From Bacteroidia bacterium (GTDB taxonomy: Bacteria; Bacteroidota; Bacteroidia; J057; JAIXKT01), in the NCBI GenBank assembly GCA_026932145.1, contig JAIXKT010000007.1, forward strand, positions 113,717 to 155,335: a DNA stretch of 41,619 nt. Direction: 5' to 3'. The notes beneath the pieces are model-generated. The model was given only the letters and a program-made list of their open reading frames with translations, did not search any database and was not told where the DNA came from. Below are positions 41,343 to 41,619 of the stretch, in pieces. The translations under genes were made by a program, and so were the position numbers. Position 1 is the stretch's first letter; the number at the start of each line of letters is the position of its first letter.

Positions 41343-41619
41343 ATGAGTAATAATCCGCACAACAAGCACCGTACCAAAATAAAAAAATTGGGTTCGGGGG
41401 GCAGCCATTCGTTTTTTCATAAAAAATCAGAATCATCCGGCTCTTTTGAAGAAAAAAGGTTTCATAATAAAAGAAACGATTTTGATAAATCTAACTCAAT
41501 AGATAATTCTAAGTCATCCTACTCACAAGATAGAGAGCGTTATCCTAAGCGGGAATCTTCTTATTCACAAGACAGAGAGCGTTATCCTAAGCGGGAATCA
41601 TCCTATTCACAAGACAGAG
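41343..41619 (+). CDS. N-terminus of a low-complexity, repeat-rich protein (partial)
   Basis: An ATG at 41343 opens a frame that runs off the window (92 complete codons). The sequence is hydrophilic and basic (MSNNPHNKHRTKIKKLGSGG...), then enters tandem 14-residue repeats SSYSQDRERYPKRE. In many Bacteroidota the gene after scpB is an rRNA pseudouridine synthase (RluB type) with a long charged N-terminal extension; that identity is inferred from position only, because no catalytic domain is visible here. Confidence 0.55.
   Translation, partial: MSNNPHNKHRTKIKKLGSGGSHSFFHKKSESSGSFEEKRFHNKRNDFDKSNSIDNSKSSYSQDRERYPKRESSYSQDRERYPKRESSYSQDR
41514..41619 (+). repeat. 42-bp in-frame tandem repeat
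   Basis: Units start at 41514, 41556 and 41598 (the last cut by the window end). Units 1 and 2 differ at a few third positions, so the array has been kept under protein-level constraint or is homogenising slowly. Confidence 0.92.

Noticed and set aside
41514-41619. Possible CRISPR array
   Set aside because: The units are contiguous and in frame without spacers, so this is a coding tandem repeat. No CRISPR or cas gene was seen anywhere in the window.

Overview
This 41.6 kb window comes from a member of the Bacteroidota. The evidence is: a secreted protein with a type IX secretion (Por) sorting domain; a short primary sigma factor lacking region 1.1; a fused E1 alpha/beta 2-oxoacid dehydrogenase; a Ctc-type L25; several upstream motifs of the Bacteroidota form TAnnTTTG (with TTTG about 20 nt further upstream in the best case); few Shine-Dalgarno sequences; and A+T-rich DNA. 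Apart from one IS5-family transposase at the left edge, nothing looks like a prophage, plasmid or integrative element.

Layout. 1-820: right part of an IS5-family element. 1091-6542: biotin carboxylase 1, an SGNH/LysM lipoprotein, then accB-accC (fatty-acid/acyl-CoA carboxylation). 6721-8604: a P1B metal ATPase whose phosphorylation motif reads DKTRT. 8677-9912: prmA (minus) and tRNA-Ser(GGA) with a terminator. 9963-17708: a DUF445 membrane protein, a large T9SS-exported protein closed by a perfect 20-bp hairpin, the E1 fusion and a SPOR-domain protein. 17705-24621 (minus): a tight six-gene unit, DUF1015 - maf - paraoxonase-like - 3HCDH C-domain - ispD - secreted repeat protein. 24719-27006: ccmC-ccmD-radA, divergent from that unit. 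27037-29845 (minus): patatin-like membrane lipase and a TenI/ThiE-like protein. 30114-32049: a MoxR/Mg-chelatase-like protein that has lost its ATPase motifs, plus a PAP2-like membrane protein. 32067-34147 (minus): outer-membrane barrel and a receiver-histidine kinase. 34385-37554: a HTH-only ModE regulator, a TonB-dependent receptor and a SUOX-fold lipoprotein. 37692-41619: tRNA-Gln-prs-rplY, then a small ORF-rpoD-scpB and the start of a low-complexity gene that runs off the window.

Most promising for new biology. (1) The ModE/TonB receptor/SUOX-fold lipoprotein cassette, whose receptor promoter carries two imperfect palindromes resembling ModE boxes; I read it as an outer-membrane system for molybdate, tungstate or molybdopterin. 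(2) Four perfect 13-14 bp inverted repeats with 3-7 nt loops inside coding sequences, far more than chance predicts, with unrelated sequences. (3) A catalytically degenerate MoxR-type AAA protein that keeps its family frame. (4) A secreted bacterial paraoxonase homologue with all calcium ligands and the His dyad in vertebrate PON1 spacing. All functions are read from sequence by eye; no database search was possible.
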